64,000 nucleotides of DNA from Nonomuraea glycinis (GCF_014646515.1 NZ_BMNK01000003.1:639456-703455); one strand, 5' to 3'; shown: positions 41,177 through 50,373, numbered from the stretch's first letter. Notes: a model not told the origin generated them from the letters alone. Program-made: numbers and translations.

Positions 41177-42241
41177 ATGGGGAGGGTCGCCGGGGGGCTG
41201 GCCGCCGCGGTCCTGCTGACCGTGTGCGGGACGGCGGGCGCGCCGGCCGTCCTCCCACGGGCCACCCCGCCCGCCCCGCCACCGGCCTCGGCGTCCGTCA
41301 GCGCCCCTCCCGTTCAGCCGCTGGAGGAGGCGTACGAGCGCGTCATCGCCGAGGTCCTGCCGTCGATCGTGCAGATCAACACCAAGGCGGGCCTCGGCTC
41401 CGGCATCGTCTACGACGCCGAGGGACACGTCATCACCAACGCGCACGTGGTCGGCGAGGCGACCCAGATGAACGTGACGTTCGCCACCGGAGGCAGCCCG
41501 CGCAAGGCCCGGCTGGTCAAGACGTTCGCCGCGGGCGACCTCGCGGTCATCAAGGTGGACAACGCGCAGGGCCTGCAACCGGCCAGGTGGGGCGACTCGG
41601 CCAAGCTCAGGGTGGGCCAGCTCGTGCTCGCCATGGGCAACCCGCTCGGCCTGTCCGGCAGCGTGACCGAGGGGATCGTCTCGGCGCTCGGCCGTACGGT
41701 CTCCGAACCGGAGAGTCCCGGCTCGACCGGCGCGACGATCGCCGGCGCCATCCAGACCTCGGCGGCGATCAATCCGGGCAACAGCGGCGGCGCCCTGGTG
41801 AACCTGTCCGGGCAGGTGATCGGCATTCCCACCCTGGCCGCCTCCGACCCCACCATGGGCGGCCCCGCGTCGGGCATCGGCTTCGCCATCCCGAGCAACA
41901 TCGCCCTGGACATCGCGGCCCAGATCATCGAGCACGGCAAGGTGATCAACAGCCACCGGGCCGCGCTCGGCATCAAGGGCAACACGATCATCGGCGCGAA
42001 CGGGCAGCCGACGGGGATCGGCGTCGGCGTCGTACAGAAGAACAGCGCCGCCGCCCGCGCCGGCCTCCGCGAGGGGGACGTGATCATCGCCATCGGCGGC
42101 AAACGCGTCTCCGCGATGGCCGAGCTCACCGAGTCCCTGACCACCTACCGCCCCGGCGACACGGTCCCGGTCAAAGTCATCCGCCCGAACGGCAAGACCG
42201 ACACGATCACCGTAACGCTGGGCGAACTGTCAGGCGAATAA
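41177..42241 (+). CDS. HtrA/DegP-like secreted trypsin-type protease with PDZ domain
   Basis: A 354-residue S1C serine protease. An N-terminal hydrophobic signal or anchor (about 5-24) and Pro/Ala-rich spacer are followed by the protease domain with H90 (ITNAHVV), D121 (AAGDLAVIKVD) and S203 (NPGNSGGAL) and then one PDZ domain (about 255-350: GVGVVQKNSAAARAGLREGDVIIAIGG). Intact triad and length suit an actinobacterial HtrA acting outside the membrane in envelope protein quality control. ATG 41177 is preceded by AAAGG. It follows the fadD-type gene by 19 bp and may be cotranscribed; functional link unknown. Confidence 0.92.
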   Translation: MGRVAGGLAAAVLLTVCGTAGAPAVLPRATPPAPPPASASVSAPPVQPLEEAYERVIAEVLPSIVQINTKAGLGSGIVYDAEGHVITNAHVVGEATQMNVTFATGGSPRKARLVKTFAAGDLAVIKVDNAQGLQPARWGDSAKLRVGQLVLAMGNPLGLSGSVTEGIVSALGRTVSEPESPGSTGATIAGAIQTSAAINPGNSGGALVNLSGQVIGIPTLAASDPTMGGPASGIGFAIPSNIALDIAAQIIEHGKVINSHRAALGIKGNTIIGANGQPTGIGVGVVQKNSAAARAGLREGDVIIAIGGKRVSAMAELTESLTTYRPGDTVPVKVIRPNGKTDTITVTLGELSGE

Positions 42242-42280
42242 CCGTCGGTCACCACGTCCGGCGACCGGCAACACGGCCAC

Positions 42281-42375
42281 CATCACACTCGCCGGCCTGC
42301 CAGGCGATCGATCACCATCACACTCGCCGGCCGGCCGGGCGATCGATCCCCATCACACTCGCCGGTCTGCCGGGC
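42281..42375. repeat. 35-bp tandem repeats
   Basis: CATCACACTCGCCGG starts at 42281, 42316 and 42351, an exact 35-bp period. Units 1 and 2 differ in a few bases; unit 3 diverges after ~25 bp and runs into the 3' end of the MFS gene. Each unit has GC-rich self-complementary blocks. They lie between the convergent htrA-type and MFS genes. Confidence 0.75.
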
Positions 42376-43522
42376 GGGTGACCGGTCGTAGATGGCGTAT
42401 CAGGCAGGCGGTGGCCGTCAGGGACGCCAGCCCGGCCAGCGCCATGGCGACGGGCACCGGCACACCCTCCGCCAGCGCGCCGGTGAGCGAGGCGGCCAGC
42501 GCCTGGGCGCTCAGCATCCCGCTGCCCGCCAGCCCGAGCCCCTGCCCGCGCATCCGCTCGGGCAGCGCCGCGAGGTAGCGTTCCTGCGTGCCCAGGTGCC
42601 CGGCGAACCCGAACGACGCCACCGCCACCAGCGCCGCCGCCATCCACACCTCAGGCCGCAGCAGGAACAGCAGGTACGGCGCGGCCAGCAGCACGTAGAG
42701 GGGCACGCCGAGCCGCAGCCGGGACTCGGGCGTGGTCCACCGGCCCACCACCGCGTCACCGACCAGCATCCCGCCCGCCGCCGCGACGAACAGCACGCCG
42801 GCCGAGTCCCCCGCGTACGGCACGTACAGCGCCTCAGCGCCGACGATGAGCCCGTTCGGCGCCCACTGGACGAGCAGCAGCCCGCGCAGATCCCGGTCGC
42901 CGAGGAGCAGCCGCGCCCCGGCGAGCGACCGCCGCTCGGTCGCCCGGGGCGCCCTGGCCCGCAGCCCCAGCCGGTAGAGCACCGCCACGACGGCGGCCGT
43001 CCCCGCGCCCGCCCACATCGCGGCCGTGGGCCCGACCAGTGACAGCAGCAGCGCCCCGCCGCCGAACCCGGCGATCTGCATGGCCCCGACCGCGATGTTC
43101 AGCACCGACCTGCCGAGCACGTACCCGTTGCCCGGCAGCAGGTCGGCCACCAGCGCGTTGCGCGCGGCGGCGGCCACGGAATCGGCCAGCCCGGCGGCCA
43201 TGAGCAGCGCCGGCATCCCCCAGACCGGCAGCACACCGAGCGCGAGCACCGCGAGCGCGCAGGCGTGCACCGCCTCCCAACCGGCCAGCAGCAGCCTGGG
43301 CGGCAGGCGGTCGGCCAGCCCACCCAGCACGAGCGCGCCCAGCGCCTGCGGCAGGAACCCGGCGAGGTAGGCGACGGCGGCCAGGAACGGCGAGCCGGTG
43401 TGCGCGTAGACGAGCGTGGACAGCGCCAGCATCGTCACCGTGCTGCCCGCCACCCCCGCCGTCGCTCCGGCGAACAGCGTCCTGAACTCTCCGACCGCGA
43501 ACACATCCCGATATGTCTGCAT
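42353..43522 (-). CDS. MFS transporter (efflux-type)
   Basis: A 389-residue major facilitator with about twelve helices (FRTLFAGATAGVAGSTVTMLAL, then ALVLGGLADRLPPRLLLAGWE with the loop 2-3 motif, FGGGALLLSLVGP). Length suits MFS_1 drug-exporter-type proteins. Start ATG 43522 (MQTYRDV) opens 63 bp from a divergent ArsR/DUF5937-type regulator, and a perfect inverted repeat covers the region between. This pairing suggests regulator-controlled efflux. The last codons lie within a 35-bp repeat unit, so the C terminus may have changed by repeat growth. Confidence 0.85.
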   Translation of the reverse strand: MQTYRDVFAVGEFRTLFAGATAGVAGSTVTMLALSTLVYAHTGSPFLAAVAYLAGFLPQALGALVLGGLADRLPPRLLLAGWEAVHACALAVLALGVLPVWGMPALLMAAGLADSVAAAARNALVADLLPGNGYVLGRSVLNIAVGAMQIAGFGGGALLLSLVGPTAAMWAGAGTAAVVAVLYRLGLRARAPRATERRSLAGARLLLGDRDLRGLLLVQWAPNGLIVGAEALYVPYAGDSAGVLFVAAAGGMLVGDAVVGRWTTPESRLRLGVPLYVLLAAPYLLFLLRPEVWMAAALVAVASFGFAGHLGTQERYLAALPERMRGQGLGLAGSGMLSAQALAASLTGALAEGVPVPVAMALAGLASLTATACLIRHLRPVTRPADRRV

Positions 43523-43559
43523 GAGAGGAGACCTTCGCGAGCCGGCGGCGCGCGGGCTA

Positions 43560-43583
43560 CTGTTTCGCCGGAGGACGAAACAG
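43560..43583. promoter_or_regulatory. Operator of the ArsR-type regulator, overlapping its ribosome site
   Basis: CTGTTTCG (43560-43567) and CGAAACAG (43576-43583) form a perfect 8-bp inverted repeat around an 8-bp spacer that contains GGAGGA, the ribosome site of the gene at 43586. It lies 38 bp from the divergent MFS start. Confidence 0.65.
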
Positions 43584-43585
43584 CG

Positions 43586-44536
43586 ATGGCTTATCTGGAC
43601 TGCACCCCCGAAGACCTGACCAGGGTCAGGTTCGGCCTGTCCCCGATGGGGCAGGTCGTCGGCGCCATCGGAGTGCTGGGCGGGCACCCCGTGCCGCCGG
43701 GCATGCCGATCTGGAAGGCCCGCGTCCGTGACCGCTACGAGCGGCTGCTGGCCGCCGACCCCGCGCTGCGCGCTCTGGTCCGGCTGCACCGGGTCACCGA
43801 CTACCTGCCCGACTTCTACTGCGTGCCGCCCGATGGCGTCGGCGTCACGTTCGAGGACGAGCTTCTCGCCGTCCGCCGCATCCCGCACGAGCGGGCGCTG
43901 GCGGACCTGCGGCTCAGCCATCGGGGGAGGCCGCTCGACACCGCGCTGGACGTGCCCGACGTGGCGCGGCGGGTGGCGGGGACGCTGGAGGCCGTCTGGC
44001 ACGAGCTGGTCGCCCCCGAGTGGCCGCGCCTGCGGGCCCTGCTGGAGCGCGACATCGTGCAGCGGTCGGGCCGGCTCGCGGTCTACGGCTGGGCCGACGT
44101 GTTCGCCGGGCTCGGCATCGAGCCGGTCTCGCGGAGCGGGCGCATCCTGCTCGGCAGGCCGGGCGGCACGCCGCACCGGCCCGGCGGGGTGGGCCTGGTG
44201 CTCATGCCCAACGCGTTCGGCGCCGCCAGCGTCTACCTCGATCCGCCCCACGCCTACGGCCTGGCCTATCCGGCGCACGGGGTGGCCGCGCTGTGGGAGC
44301 GCTCACCCGCCGCCGACGGCCTGGTCGCGCTGCTGGGCCGGGGCCGGGCGACCGTGCTCGGCGCGCTCGACAGCCCGGCCAGCACCAGTCAGCTCGTCGC
44401 CCAGCTGTCGATGACGCTCGGCGGGGTGGGCGACCATCTGGCCGTGCTACGCAGGGCCGGCCTGGTCTCGCGCACCCGCAGCGGCCGATCGGTCCTCTAC
44501 AGCCGCACCGCGCTGGGAGACGCGCTCATTGCTTGA
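43586..44536 (+). CDS. ArsR-type winged-helix regulator with DUF5937-like N-terminal domain
   Basis: A 316-residue regulator. The N-terminal ~240 residues (RVRFGLSPMGQVVGAIGVL, then long helical region) match the DUF5937-like sensory part of many actinobacterial regulators; the C-terminal winged helix (about 260-316) reads RATVLGALDSPASTSQLVAQ, GGVGDHLAVLRRAGLVSRTR. ATG 43586 has GGAGGA 10 bases upstream. It is divergent from an MFS exporter with an inverted repeat between, so it probably represses both. Its 3' end overlaps the convergent OmpA-type gene by 11 bp. No metal-binding Cys motif is apparent. Confidence 0.85.
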   Translation: MAYLDCTPEDLTRVRFGLSPMGQVVGAIGVLGGHPVPPGMPIWKARVRDRYERLLAADPALRALVRLHRVTDYLPDFYCVPPDGVGVTFEDELLAVRRIPHERALADLRLSHRGRPLDTALDVPDVARRVAGTLEAVWHELVAPEWPRLRALLERDIVQRSGRLAVYGWADVFAGLGIEPVSRSGRILLGRPGGTPHRPGGVGLVLMPNAFGAASVYLDPPHAYGLAYPAHGVAALWERSPAADGLVALLGRGRATVLGALDSPASTSQLVAQLSMTLGGVGDHLAVLRRAGLVSRTRSGRSVLYSRTALGDALIA

Positions 44537-45065
44537 CGTTGTAGACGATCTCGACGCGGCGGTTCTTCGCCCGGTTCTTGGCGATCGGCCGGCCGTCGAC
44601 GATGTTGGGCGCCTTGGGGCGGCTCTCGCCGTACCCCTGGGCCTGGAGGGTCACGTCCGCGCCGGTGAGCAGGCCGCGCATGACCTGCTGCACCGCCTGG
44701 GCGCGGCGCTGGGAGAGGCCGCGGTTGTAGGCGTCGGAGCCCTGGTCGTCGGTGTGGCCCTGGATCTTGACCAGGCCGCCCGCGCTCTCGGTGTTGACCT
44801 TGTCCGCGACCTCGCCCAGCCGCTGCCTGGCCTTGGCCGTCAGCTGCCATTTGTCCAGCGCGAACAGCACGTCGCTGGTGAGGGCGACGGTGACCTGGGT
44901 GCCCTCCTGGGTCTCGGTCTCGGTGCCGTCGAGTGACTCGATCTCGCCGATGATGTCCTCGACCGGCAGCACCAGGTCCTCGACCACCGCGTTGGCGGAC
45001 TCCGGCGGGGCGGTGGGCGGCGAGGTCAGCAGCAGGGCGAGGGTGAGGCTAAGAGATCGGAACAT
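44526..45065 (-). CDS. OmpA-family (peptidoglycan-binding) secreted protein
   Basis: A 179-residue protein: N-terminal signal (MFRSLSLTLALLLTS), a short variable region, and a C-terminal OmpA domain (about 65-175) with FALDKWQLTAKARQRLGEVAD, then VKIQGHTDDQGSDAYNRGLS and QRRAQAV, which carry the Asp/Arg that bind diaminopimelic acid. Such proteins anchor to peptidoglycan even without an outer membrane. Its start overlaps the preceding lipoprotein gene by 17 bp, so both are probably cotranscribed and act together on the cell surface. Partner function unknown. Confidence 0.85.
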   Translation of the reverse strand: MFRSLSLTLALLLTSPPTAPPESANAVVEDLVLPVEDIIGEIESLDGTETETQEGTQVTVALTSDVLFALDKWQLTAKARQRLGEVADKVNTESAGGLVKIQGHTDDQGSDAYNRGLSQRRAQAVQQVMRGLLTGADVTLQAQGYGESRPKAPNIVDGRPIAKNRAKNRRVEIVYNVKQ

Positions 45066-45660
45066 CGGTCAGCACGCCGATCATCGGCATCTCGATGTTG
45101 AGCTTCGTCACGTCCGCCGGCGGGGCGGCGAAGAGGGCGTAGAGAGTGACCGTCTGCCCCTTCTTGAGGAATTCGCCCTGGGTGTCGGAGCACACGCACT
45201 CCGCGTCGGATCCGGTGCCGTTGCGCGCGACCCGATAGCGCTTGGCGTTGACGGGGTCGATCAGAGAGACGCCCGACACCGAGTAGTCCAGGACCGCGCT
45301 GCCCATGCCGTTGTGCATGTTGACCTCGCCGTCGACGACGGTGAGGGTCCAGTTGAGCGTGACGGTCTTGCCCTGCCGCTTGAGAACGGTGATGTCGGCA
45401 CGGGCGGTGCCACCGGCACCCGCGGCACCCGAGGCGACCTTGGTCTCCCGGGTGGCGATCACCTGGTCGGACTGCGGCGCGGCGCTCTGCTGCGGCTCGT
45501 CCGACGTGGTCGGCCGCTGTGTGGGCTGCGCCTCGGTGGGCTGTGCCTGAACCGCGGTCTGCTGCTTCTCCTCGCCACCGCCGCCGCCGAGCTGTCCGGG
45601 AAGCATCCCGCAGCCGGTGAGCGCGACGGCGGCCACAGCCAGCGTGAGCGTCTTGCGCAT
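45049..45660 (-). CDS. Putative lipoprotein, unknown function
   Basis: A 203-residue lipoprotein: MRKTLTLAVAAVALTGCG holds a lipobox (ALTGC), then a Gly/Gln/Pro-rich linker and a beta-rich C-terminal domain with a CVC motif (ECVCSDTQGEF). ATG 45660 is selected because AAAGGTGA lies about nine bases upstream. I do not recognise a family. It overlaps the OmpA-type gene and may form with it an envelope-bound pair. Located directly downstream of a SARP regulator gene on the same strand. Confidence 0.75.
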   Translation of the reverse strand: MRKTLTLAVAAVALTGCGMLPGQLGGGGGEEKQQTAVQAQPTEAQPTQRPTTSDEPQQSAAPQSDQVIATRETKVASGAAGAGGTARADITVLKRQGKTVTLNWTLTVVDGEVNMHNGMGSAVLDYSVSGVSLIDPVNAKRYRVARNGTGSDAECVCSDTQGEFLKKGQTVTLYALFAAPPADVTKLNIEMPMIGVLTDVPIS

Positions 45661-45736
45661 GATTACGGTCACCTTTCGGGGGTTCGAACGTGTGACTGGA
45701 CGCTAGCGGGGCGACCTTCAGAATCCGCATAGTCCG

Positions 45737-48664
45737 CTATATCCGGCGCTGGTGCGCCTCCTGAGCGAGGCGCTCGGCCTCGATCCGGCCCTGCTTGTCA
45801 CCAAGGACGTCAAACTCTCCCATAGCACGCGTAAGCATCTCAACCGCCTCATCAATCTCATGAAGGTCGATGAGTACCGTCGACAGGACGAGCAGGGCGT
45901 TGCCCGCGCCCCGGCGATCACCGTACGCCGTGAAGGTCTCCAGCGCCTGACGGGCCGGGTCGACCGCGTCCTGCGGCGAGCCCTGCGCCCGCGCGATCCT
46001 GGCCAGGACGAGCAGGCCCACCGCCTCCGGCAGGCGGTCGCCGAGCCGCTGGTTGACGGCGATCCGCCGCCGCGCGCAGTCGCCGGCCTCGGCCGGCCGG
46101 CCCGCGTCCAGGTGCAGCCTGGCCAGGTCGAGCAGCGACTCGGCCTGGCCGCGCGGATCGCCCAGCTCGCGGTAGGCGGCCAGGCTCTCCTCCAGCAGCC
46201 GCTGATCCTGGCGCAGCGCGCCGAGCGCCCGCAGGGTGTCGGCCCTGCCCCGCTGGTCCGCCGCCTGTTCGAAGACCCGCAACGCCCGGCGCAGCACCCG
46301 CTCGGCCTCGGCCGGACGCTGCTCGACCAGGCCGAGCCGGAGCGTGATCCGGGCCTGTTCCAGCCCTTCGACCAGGGGTTGGGCGGCCCTCAGCGCGGCG
46401 GCCGCCGCGTCGTTGCGGCCCTCGGCCCGGTGCAGGTCGGCCAGGCCGCGCAGCAACAGCGCCTCACCCTGCCGGTGGCCCGCCGCCCTGGCCGCGTCGA
46501 GCCCCGTCGCCGTGGTGGCGTGCCAGTCATCGTGGTGCCCGCCGAGCTCGAACAGCGGAGTCAGGTAGAAGGCCAGCCGCCACGCCTCCTCGTGCAGCCC
46601 CGCCCGGAAGAAGTCGCCGACCGTCGCCACCAGGAACCGGCGCTCCGCGCTCAGCCAGCGCGCCTCATGCCGCAGCCGGCCCGTCTCCAGCAGGTGCTCG
46701 GCCGTACGGACCAGGGTCCGGCCCGAGCCCGGCTCGGCGGGCAGCAGGGTGACCCTGGCCCGCCTGGTCCTGTCGAGGATCTCGGCCGCCCGGCCGGCCA
46801 GCACACCGGCCGGGCCGCCCTCCTCCTCCGCCAGCCGTTCGGCCGCGTACAGCCTGGTCAGGTCGTGCCGGCCGTACCTCTCCTGCCCCGCCTCGTCCAG
46901 CCCGCGTGACTGCAGCAGCCCCGCCTCGACCAGCGGCTCCAGATCCTCGCCCAGCACCCACGAGGCGAAGTCGGGCGCCGTCAGCGCGCCCAGGGCACGC
47001 AGCAGCCGCCGCTCCGGCTCGGCCAGCCCGCGATAGCCCAGCGCCAGGCTGCCGCGCACGGCCAGGTCGCCCGCGCTGAGCTCGTCCAGCCTGCGCCGCT
47101 CGTCCGCCAGCCGCCCCACCAGGTGCGCCAGCGTCCAGCCCTGCTTCCTGGCCAGCCGCGACCCGGCGATGCGGAGCGCCAGCGGCAGCGCACCGCACAG
47201 CCGCACGAGGGTCCGCGCGGCCTCCGGCTCCGCCTCCACCCGGTCCCGCCCCGCCACGTTCGCGAGCAACCGCAGCGCCTCGCCCGCCTCCAGCACCCCC
47301 AGCTCGTACGCCCGAGCGGCCTCCAGCCCGGCCAGCGGTGACCGGCTCGTCACGATCGTCACACTGCCGGGCCCGGTCGGGAGCAGCGGCCGTACCTGCG
47401 TCTCGTCGGCGGCGTCGTCGAGCACCACGAGCAGCCGCCGGCCGGACGTCAGCCTGCGGTAGAGCCGCACCCGCCCGTCCAGCGTCGGCGGCACCGACCC
47501 GTCCGGGCAACCGAGCGAGCGCAGCAGATCCTCCAGCACGGCCCCCGGCGCCCGCGCACCGAGCACCGCGTACAGCCTCCCACCAGGCAGATCAAGCAAC
47601 GTCGCAGCCCGTACGGCCACCGCCGACTTCCCACACCCAGGCGCCCCATGCACCACCAGACGCACCGGCGCCCCCACCACCCCACCCCCGAGGCCCCCCG
47701 ACGCCGCACGGTCCCCGGAGCCCTCCAACGCCGCACGGTCCCCGGGGCCCTCCGCGGCACCGGCGCCGGGCAGCCCCGTCGATATGCCGTCCTGGGCGGG
47801 GGTCGTCGACGACCCGTGGGGGCGGGCGGAGGCGATGATCCAGGCGAGGACGTCGTCCCTTCCCGTGAAGTCCGAAATATCGGGCGGCGTCTCGTTAAGC
47901 GGGATTTTCCGCTCTTCGGGCGAAACGGCGCCTGCATACGCCTCGCCGCCGTCCAGCACCCGCTGGTGCGCCTCCCGCAGCTCGGGCCCCGGCTCCAGGC
48001 CCAGCTCCTCCACCAGCGTCCGCCGCGCCTCCTGGTAGACGGCCAACGCCTCCGACCTGCGCCCCGCCTGCCCCAGCGCGGCCATGAGCTGCCCCCAGGC
48101 GCGCTCCCTGAGCGGATAACCGCCGACCAGCGCCCGAAGCTCGCCGACCACCTCACCGCCCCGGCCCAGCCGCAGGTCCAGCTCCACGCGCTCTTCGAGC
48201 GCGGTCAACCGCAACTCCTCCAGAGGTACGCCATGCGCCCGGCGGAGCTCGGCACTGTCGATGCCCTCCAGGGCCTGCCCCCGCCACAGCGACAGCGCGG
48301 CCCGGAACCCGTCGGCGGCCTCGGCGACCGCCCCCGCCTGCCCGGCCTTCCTGGCCCGCGCCACGAGCCGCTCGAACCGGTGGCAGTCGACCTCGTCGGG
48401 ATCGACCTCCAGCAGGTAGCCGCCCGGCACGGTGGCGATGCCGTCCACCACCTTGCGCAGCGCGCTGACGTACACCCTGAGCACCGACTCCGCCGAGACC
48501 GGCGCCCGCGCTCCCCACAGCATCGTGATCAGCCGCTCGACCGGCACGGCCTGCCCCGCCGAGACCAGCAGCGCCGCCAGCAGCGCCCGGTGCTTGGCCG
48601 GACCGGGCTCAGGACCGCCGTCGATCCGCAGCGGACCCAGCACCCGAAACCGCACCACCGTCAT
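45737..48664 (-). CDS. AfsR-like SARP regulator (BTAD, NB-ARC, TPR)
   Basis: A 975-residue regulator. Residues 1-95 are an OmpR-like DNA-binding domain (KHRALLAALLVSAGQAVPVERL, VLRVYVSALRKVV), 95-240 the bacterial transcriptional-activation domain, then an NB-ARC-type ATPase with P-loop GAPGCGKS (340-347) and LLVVLDDAADE, and TPR repeats toward the C terminus. This is the layout of AfsR/SARP-type global regulators that activate secondary metabolism. The gene is 2 bp downstream of a Ser/Thr kinase gene, recalling the AfsK-AfsR pair, so phosphorylation by that kinase is likely. Start ATG 48664 has GAGCTGAGC upstream within the kinase end. Confidence 0.9.
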   Translation of the reverse strand: MTVVRFRVLGPLRIDGGPEPGPAKHRALLAALLVSAGQAVPVERLITMLWGARAPVSAESVLRVYVSALRKVVDGIATVPGGYLLEVDPDEVDCHRFERLVARARKAGQAGAVAEAADGFRAALSLWRGQALEGIDSAELRRAHGVPLEELRLTALEERVELDLRLGRGGEVVGELRALVGGYPLRERAWGQLMAALGQAGRRSEALAVYQEARRTLVEELGLEPGPELREAHQRVLDGGEAYAGAVSPEERKIPLNETPPDISDFTGRDDVLAWIIASARPHGSSTTPAQDGISTGLPGAGAAEGPGDRAALEGSGDRAASGGLGGGVVGAPVRLVVHGAPGCGKSAVAVRAATLLDLPGGRLYAVLGARAPGAVLEDLLRSLGCPDGSVPPTLDGRVRLYRRLTSGRRLLVVLDDAADETQVRPLLPTGPGSVTIVTSRSPLAGLEAARAYELGVLEAGEALRLLANVAGRDRVEAEPEAARTLVRLCGALPLALRIAGSRLARKQGWTLAHLVGRLADERRRLDELSAGDLAVRGSLALGYRGLAEPERRLLRALGALTAPDFASWVLGEDLEPLVEAGLLQSRGLDEAGQERYGRHDLTRLYAAERLAEEEGGPAGVLAGRAAEILDRTRRARVTLLPAEPGSGRTLVRTAEHLLETGRLRHEARWLSAERRFLVATVGDFFRAGLHEEAWRLAFYLTPLFELGGHHDDWHATTATGLDAARAAGHRQGEALLLRGLADLHRAEGRNDAAAAALRAAQPLVEGLEQARITLRLGLVEQRPAEAERVLRRALRVFEQAADQRGRADTLRALGALRQDQRLLEESLAAYRELGDPRGQAESLLDLARLHLDAGRPAEAGDCARRRIAVNQRLGDRLPEAVGLLVLARIARAQGSPQDAVDPARQALETFTAYGDRRGAGNALLVLSTVLIDLHEIDEAVEMLTRAMGEFDVLGDKQGRIEAERLAQEAHQRRI

Positions 48665-48666
48665 GC

Positions 48667-50373
48667 TCAGCTCTTCGCGGGCCTGAGCGCGAACGACTCG
48701 AACCGCACCCGCACAGCCCCGCCCGCGTCCGGAGCCGCGTGCACTCCGGCCTCGCTCGGCCCGTAGGCGTCCGTGGTGTCGGTGACCTCCGCGACGAGCC
48801 CCTCGTTCAGCCACATCCGCAGGATCACCCCGTCTCCGCTCCCGGCGCACTCAGCCACGACCCGATCGGCCTTGGTGGCCCTGGCGGCCGCGGGACCGTA
48901 CAGGATCTCGCCCGGCTGCCCCGTGCGGCGCTTGACGATGGAGGCCTTGCCCGAGCCGCTCACGGAGAACTCGTAGCGGTCACCGGAGCCGGCCGCCCCG
49001 TGGCACCACACACCGTACTCCCCGCTCCCCTCCTGCAGCGTGGCCCGCGCGCTGACCACCACGCCGCCGGGCTCCCGCCGGGGCGCGGACTTCCACAGCC
49101 GCCAGCCGTCCTTGACGGTCAGCACGTACCCCGAGGCGTCCTGCGCCGCGCTGCCGCCGTCGGACGAGCCGACCGCCCACGAGTCGGCGAAGTCCGTCTC
49201 GTACGGCCAGGTCTGCTCGGCCAACCCCGGCACCACCACGACCGCCACCCCCACCGCAACGGCGACCAGCACCGCGACGCCCCCCAGCACCCACCCCTTA
49301 CGCCGCCGCGCAGAGCCGGCGGGCGGCCCGGCGAGAGTGACCGTCCGTCCCGCAGCAGAGGCGTCAGACGACCCCGCGAACCCGGAGGACTCCCCCGCAG
49401 GGACCGCAGGCGACCCGGCGAAGCCCGAGGACAGCCCCGCAGAGGCGGAGGACGATCCCGCGAAGCCCGAGGACGCCCCCGTAGGGGCGAAGGACGATCC
49501 CGCAGGGGGCGAAGGCGGGCCTGCGGTGGTCGAAGGCGGGTCGGACCAGGTGCGTTCGACGACCTGGGTGGCTGAGGCGGCGCTGTGCTGGGTGCCGCCG
49601 AGCAGGTCGCCCAGGAGTCGCGTCACCGTGGGCCGGGCGCGCGGATCCTTGGCCAGCGCCCGCTCCACCACGCCCCGGACGCCGTCGTCGAGACCGTCGA
49701 GCCGGGGTTCCTCGTTGACGATCCGGTAGAGGACCTCGCCCGGCGCTCCGGCGCCGAACGGGTGCCGGCCCGTCCCGGCGAACGCGATCACCCCACCCCA
49801 CGCGAACACGTCGGTCGCGGGCGTGAGCGGCTCGCCGCGCGCCTGCTCCGGCGCCATGAACGAGGGCGTGCCGAGGATGGCCTGGCTGACCAGGCTCTCG
49901 GTGTCGATGAGCTGGGCGATACCGAAGTCGATCACCCGGGGCCCGAGCGGGGAGAGCAGCACGTTGGAAGGCTTGAGGTCGCGGTGGATCACCCCGGCGC
50001 CGTGGATGGCGCTGAGCGCGGTCGCGATCCCCACCGCGAGCGCCTCCAGGTTGCTGCCGGACAGCGGCCCCTGATCACGTACGGCCTGCGCCAGGTCGGG
50101 ACCCTTGACGTACTCGGTGACGAGGTAGGCGACGTCCCCGTCGATCCCGGCGTCCAGCACCGGGGCGGTGCAGAACCTGGCCACCCGGCGGGCGGCGGTC
50201 ACCTCCCGGTCGAACCTGCGGCGGAAGGCGGGGTCGCGGGCCAGCGACGGGTGGATCACCTTGACCGCGGCCAGCCCTCCGGTGGGCGTGGTGGCCAGAT
50301 GCACCTCGCCCATGCCGCCCCGGCCGAGCACGCGCCGCAGCACATAGCCGCCTAGGACCCGTTCGCCGCTCAC
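48667..50373 (-). CDS. Membrane Ser/Thr protein kinase (PknB/AfsK-type)
   Basis: A 568-residue kinase. Kinase domain 1-260: GRGGMGEVHLA, catalytic K38 (AAVKVIHP), VIHRDLKPSNVLL with D132, DFG at 149-151, and GTPSFMAPEQ. A linker (about 280-350) rich in Ser/Pro/Gly holds SSGFAGS repeats, then a single membrane helix (about 360-383) and a C-terminal ~180-residue extracytoplasmic beta-rich domain, probably LamG/DUF1080-like, as sensor. It ends 2 bp before the SARP gene, forming a bicistronic kinase-SARP unit. Start ATG 50373. The signal it senses is unknown. Confidence 0.9.
   Translation of the reverse strand: MSGERVLGGYVLRRVLGRGGMGEVHLATTPTGGLAAVKVIHPSLARDPAFRRRFDREVTAARRVARFCTAPVLDAGIDGDVAYLVTEYVKGPDLAQAVRDQGPLSGSNLEALAVGIATALSAIHGAGVIHRDLKPSNVLLSPLGPRVIDFGIAQLIDTESLVSQAILGTPSFMAPEQARGEPLTPATDVFAWGGVIAFAGTGRHPFGAGAPGEVLYRIVNEEPRLDGLDDGVRGVVERALAKDPRARPTVTRLLGDLLGGTQHSAASATQVVERTWSDPPSTTAGPPSPPAGSSFAPTGASSGFAGSSSASAGLSSGFAGSPAVPAGESSGFAGSSDASAAGRTVTLAGPPAGSARRRKGWVLGGVAVLVAVAVGVAVVVVPGLAEQTWPYETDFADSWAVGSSDGGSAAQDASGYVLTVKDGWRLWKSAPRREPGGVVVSARATLQEGSGEYGVWCHGAAGSGDRYEFSVSGSGKASIVKRRTGQPGEILYGPAAARATKADRVVAECAGSGDGVILRMWLNEGLVAEVTDTTDAYGPSEAGVHAAPDAGGAVRVRFESFALRPAKS

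Noticed and set aside
42281-42385. CRISPR array
   Set aside because: Repeat units are contiguous at 35 bp without unique spacers, only three copies, and no cas genes are nearby.
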